64,000 nt of DNA from Candidatus Fluviicola riflensis (lineage in GTDB: Bacteria; Bacteroidota; Bacteroidia; Flavobacteriales_D; Crocinitomicaceae). Below, piece by piece: positions 61,492 to 64,000 of the stretch (position 1 is the first letter of the stretch; every line of letters begins with the position of its first letter). The stretch spans positions 2,406,641 through 2,470,640 of the forward strand of contig CP022585.1 of NCBI GenBank assembly GCA_002243285.1, written 5' to 3'. The translations under genes and the position numbers were made by a program. The notes under the pieces were generated by a model. It was not told the origin of the DNA. It searched no databases and worked only from the letters and a program-made list of their open reading frames with translations.

Positions 61492-62413
61492 AGCATTATT
61501 GGAAGAATTAGTGGCCATCCAAGGCTGCGCGAGTGACGAAGCAGGAATGCGGGATTTTATTCTCGATTACGTTCATAGAAACTGCGCCAACTGGAAAGTT
61601 CAGCCGTCAGTTGTTTGCGGCGATGGTTTCCAGGATACAATTACGCTTGTATTTGGTAAACCGCGAACGGCAGTTTATGCTCACATGGATACAATCGGTT
61701 ACAGCGTTGGTTATTCCAACAACCTGATTCGTGTTGGCGGGCCGAGACATATTGACGGAACGTTGCTCGTTGGCAGCGATTCAAAAGGTGATTGCGAAGT
61801 AGAATTGATGCTGATTGAAGAAGAATCAGGCGAGAATCAGGTAACATTTGTTTCCGACCGGGAAATTGATCGGGGTACGTTGCTTTCATTCAAACCTAAT
61901 TTTCGTGAAACGGAAGAATACATTCAATCGCCGTATATGGATAACCGATTGGGAGTTTGGGTAGCTCTGCGTTTATGCGAAACACTTGAAAATGGGGCCA
62001 TTGTATTTTCCACTTATGAAGAACATGGTGGAAATTCAGTTGGAAATTGCGCACGTTATTTATACGAAACGTACGATTTGAAACAAGCACTGATCAGCGA
62101 TATTACCTGGGTAACACATGGTGTTGTTCACGGTGGCGGAGTGGCAATTTCTATGCGGGACAGTATGTTACCACGCAGAAGTTACCTCAACAGGATTATT
62201 GATTTGGCCCGGGAATCGGGTGTTATGTTTCAACTGGAAGTAGAATCAGCAGGTGGAAGTGACGGTTCGGTGCTTCAAAAATCAGATTTGCCGATCGATT
62301 GGTGCTTTATCGGCGCTGCAGAAGACAATGTGCACACGCCCGATGAAAAGGTATTCAAATCGGATATCGTTTCGATGCTGGAGTTGTACAACTATTTAAT
62401 GATTCACCTTTAA
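61475..62413 (+). CDS. M42-like zinc aminopeptidase
   Basis: Start at ATG 61475 (MELEHKALLEELVAIQGCASDEAGMRDF); an upstream TTG adds two residues. The 312-residue protein has the M42 metal-site motifs: TAVYAHMDTIGYSV (His and Asp), YMDNRLGVW (bridging Asp), VFSTYEEHGGNSVG (catalytic Glu and metal Glu), and a final DNVHTPDEKV His. Such enzymes are tetrahedral aminopeptidases in the cytoplasm. The lengths of linkers are typical. It is convergent with a lipoprotein gene, overlapping by 4 nt. Confidence 0.86.
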   Translation: MELEHKALLEELVAIQGCASDEAGMRDFILDYVHRNCANWKVQPSVVCGDGFQDTITLVFGKPRTAVYAHMDTIGYSVGYSNNLIRVGGPRHIDGTLLVGSDSKGDCEVELMLIEEESGENQVTFVSDREIDRGTLLSFKPNFRETEEYIQSPYMDNRLGVWVALRLCETLENGAIVFSTYEEHGGNSVGNCARYLYETYDLKQALISDITWVTHGVVHGGGVAISMRDSMLPRRSYLNRIIDLARESGVMFQLEVESAGGSDGSVLQKSDLPIDWCFIGAAEDNVHTPDEKVFKSDIVSMLELYNYLMIHL

Positions 62414-62760
62414 CGAAGCGGAGTCACGTCAGAAACATTGATCGGTTGAAAATTCGGGCAGTTTTCAGGTACTTTTGCTTTCGTGTCTTCGTAAGCAAAC
62501 TTTAAACGCATGCCGTCAACCTGGAATTTTGCATCAAGGTTGATCGGATAAAGGCTTCGCGCCACATCTCCCTGGATGTATTCGATGTAAAATCCGCAAT
62601 CATCCGTTGCCCGAACGGTTCCCACAATACGTTCAGATTCCGACGGAGCAGACCCGTTATCAACCACTTCCGGTTTTTCCTTGTGCAGGTTGCAGGCGTT
62701 GATCATTCCCAGTAATGTAATCGCTAGTACCACGAATATTGATTTATTTAGTGTATTCAT
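62410..62760 (-). CDS. Small lipoprotein
   Basis: The 116-residue protein has a lipoprotein signal (MNTLNKSIFVVLAITLLGMINACN, lipobox Cys23) and a compact mature part with two Cys (DDCGFYIEYIQ and ENCPNFQPI) that may form a disulfide. The family is not recognised. Its ATG overlaps the flavoprotein stop by 4 nt (62757-62760), so it is downstream in the same operon. Confidence 0.65.
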   Translation of the reverse strand: MNTLNKSIFVVLAITLLGMINACNLHKEKPEVVDNGSAPSESERIVGTVRATDDCGFYIEYIQGDVARSLYPINLDAKFQVDGMRLKFAYEDTKAKVPENCPNFQPINVSDVTPLR

Positions 62761-63992
62761 TTCTCTTCCGTTTGGTTCAATAATACGGATTTTCCGGCTA
62801 TTGCAGCGGTTGTCCAGGCAGCCTGAAAATTAAATCCACCGGTAACACCATCGATATCCATCACTTCTCCGGCAAAAAACAAGCCACGATACCGTTTGGA
62901 TTGCATGGTTTTCACCTCAATTTCGGCCAGATCAATTCCACCAGCTGTTACAAACTCTTCTTTAAAGGTTGTTTTCCCTTCCATTTGGTACAAATCGTTG
63001 ATCAATACCTCGATGAGTTTATTTTCCTGCCGGCTTCCCAGTTCCGACCAGCGCAGGTCTTCATTTAATTCGCATTTGCTCAGTAAATAAGTCCACAAGC
63101 GGCTTTTGATCTGAAACAAAGGTGTGTTGAGCATTTTTTTGTTCGATAATTTCCATTCAACCAGCGCTGCACGCACCTCATCTTGTTTCAAAAAACCTGT
63201 CCAATTTACCGAAATTGCTGTGCGGTAACCTTTTTCTTCCAAAATACGAGCCCCGAAAGCAGAACATTTCAATACCGCCGGACCACTCATTCCCCAGTGC
63301 GTAATTAATAACGGCCCGGAAGTCGACCATTTTTCGCCCAGAATGCGAACCGATGCATTCTCGGTAACAACCCCCATTAATTCGCGAATGGATTCGTTGG
63401 GCATATTGAAGGTAAACAAGGACGGAATGGGCGGTATAATTTTCAGATCGAGTTGACTTAACAACTGAAAGCCACTGATTTTTGGTTGTCCGCCAACAGT
63501 CAATATCACCGATTTACAGGCAATTGTTCCGGCTGGAGTTGTTACTTCCCAACCAGAATCAGTTTGTTGAACGGCATCAACTCGCGATTCTAACCGAAGC
63601 GGAATTTTTAGTTTTTTCAGTTCGTTCAGGAAACAATTGATGATGGTTTGCGAATCATTGGTAACAGGAAACAAGCAACCATCCGGATATTCTTTCAATT
63701 CAATTCCCTGTTCATTGAGCCAGGCGATCATGTGCGAAGAGGAAAATGAATAGAATGCTTTTCGCAGAAATCGTTCTCCCCGCGGGTAATTGGTTGAAAG
63801 TTCGGTGGGGTCAGAAACAATATTGGTAACATTGCAACGGCCACCGCCGGAAATTTTCACCTTGGCAAGTGGTTTTATTCCGCGTTCCAATACCACAATT
63901 CGCGCTTCCGGAAAATGGGTTCCTGCCTGAATGGCTGCAAAACAACCTGCTGCGCCACCGCCAATCACTACCACATCAACCGTTTCTTTCAT
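62757..63992 (-). CDS. YhiN/HI0933-like FAD-dependent oxidoreductase
   Basis: The 411-residue protein starts with an FAD Rossmann motif (VVVIGGGAAGCFAAIQAG) and has the HI0933-family signatures: KVKISGGGRCNVTN, SGPLLITHWGMSGPAVL, FVTAGGIDLAEIE and LFFAGEVMDIDGVTGGFNFQAAWTTA. The active-site layout is that of YhiN-like proteins, whose natural substrate is unknown. The gene starts 8 nt before the window end and is translationally coupled (4-nt overlap) to the lipoprotein gene downstream. Confidence 0.92.
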   Translation of the reverse strand: MKETVDVVVIGGGAAGCFAAIQAGTHFPEARIVVLERGIKPLAKVKISGGGRCNVTNIVSDPTELSTNYPRGERFLRKAFYSFSSSHMIAWLNEQGIELKEYPDGCLFPVTNDSQTIINCFLNELKKLKIPLRLESRVDAVQQTDSGWEVTTPAGTIACKSVILTVGGQPKISGFQLLSQLDLKIIPPIPSLFTFNMPNESIRELMGVVTENASVRILGEKWSTSGPLLITHWGMSGPAVLKCSAFGARILEEKGYRTAISVNWTGFLKQDEVRAALVEWKLSNKKMLNTPLFQIKSRLWTYLLSKCELNEDLRWSELGSRQENKLIEVLINDLYQMEGKTTFKEEFVTAGGIDLAEIEVKTMQSKRYRGLFFAGEVMDIDGVTGGFNFQAAWTTAAIAGKSVLLNQTEEK

Positions 63993-64000
63993 GTGGTAAA

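Noticed and set aside
1-64000. tRNA, rRNA, CRISPR arrays, prophage or complete insertion sequences
   Set aside because: I looked for cloverleaf-like, rRNA-like, direct-repeat/spacer and transposase signatures by eye and saw none; a covariance-model scan would settle small RNAs.

Overview
The window looks like chromosomal DNA of a member of the Bacteroidota, most likely Flavobacteriales (Crocinitomicaceae/Fluviicola-like). The evidence is: type IX secretion (T9SS) C-terminal sorting domains in the first two genes; Bacteroidota-restricted families (DUF4293, small VOC/DUF1801/YdeI/TPR genes, SdiA-regulated lipid-exported proteins); AT-rich intergenic DNA with TAnnTTTG-type -7 boxes; few Shine-Dalgarno sequences; and several TTG/GTG starts. 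I see no rRNA, tRNA, CRISPR array, intact insertion sequence or prophage.

Layout. 1-9.2 kb: two T9SS cargo proteins, a MORN/FGE-like envelope pair, a tandem pair of small membrane proteins, a secreted protein that joins a phosphohistidine swivel motif to a PEP/pyruvate-binding ATP-grasp domain, an Uup-type ABC-F ATPase and a DUF4293 protein. 9.2-20.3 kb: an accessory-looking stretch of mostly single-gene units with long AT-rich gaps: Crp/Fnr regulator, two envelope proteins, methyltransferase, PAS histidine kinase, a HigBA toxin-antitoxin pair, SRPBCC protein, a low-complexity NNP-repeat protein, and a VOC-GNAT-'dead' signal-peptidase operon. 20.3-33.6 kb: small housekeeping or stress genes, an AraC regulator beside a Tat-signal thioredoxin-reductase-like enzyme, a FemAB/GNAT-like protein, FGE, HEAT and AlkD-like proteins, MBL hydrolase, OsmC and lipoproteins. 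33.6-46.3 kb: NDH-2, then a tightly packed minus-strand operon (phosphoglucomutase, DAACS symporter, aroC, GT-C-like membrane protein), an unusual V4R histidine kinase, ornithine aminotransferase, fatty-acid desaturase, and an AAA ATPase with a three-unit 15-bp repeat upstream. 46.3-58.3 kb: parC/parE (topoisomerase IV), a second GT-C-like protein behind corA, a possible circularly permuted NlpC/P60-like protein, a membrane-anchored patatin, an arginase-fold hydrolase and a thioesterase. 58.3-64 kb: dnaA with a clear terminator, a block of four GTAGGG palindromes, lipoproteins, the YigZ/M42 peptidase pair and a YhiN-type flavoprotein.

How genes work together: PGM-DAACS-aroC-GT-C and corA-GT-C are compact minus-strand operons. 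Each ends in a GT-C-like gene, then a distinct hairpin, then the same exact 25-bp sequence. parE-parC form the topoisomerase IV operon. HigB-HigA form a self-contained toxin-antitoxin operon with a dyad across the start codon. The AraC regulator, small membrane protein and exported flavoprotein probably form one stress-inducible neighbourhood.

The most promising leads are the S26 signal-peptidase-like lipoprotein whose Ser/Lys catalytic positions are Thr/Ser, the secreted GWD-like swivel/ATP-grasp protein, the V4R kinase lacking a recognisable G1 box, the iterons in front of the AAA ATPase, and the shared 25-mer behind the two GT-C operons. All functions are inferred from sequence by eye; no database search was run.
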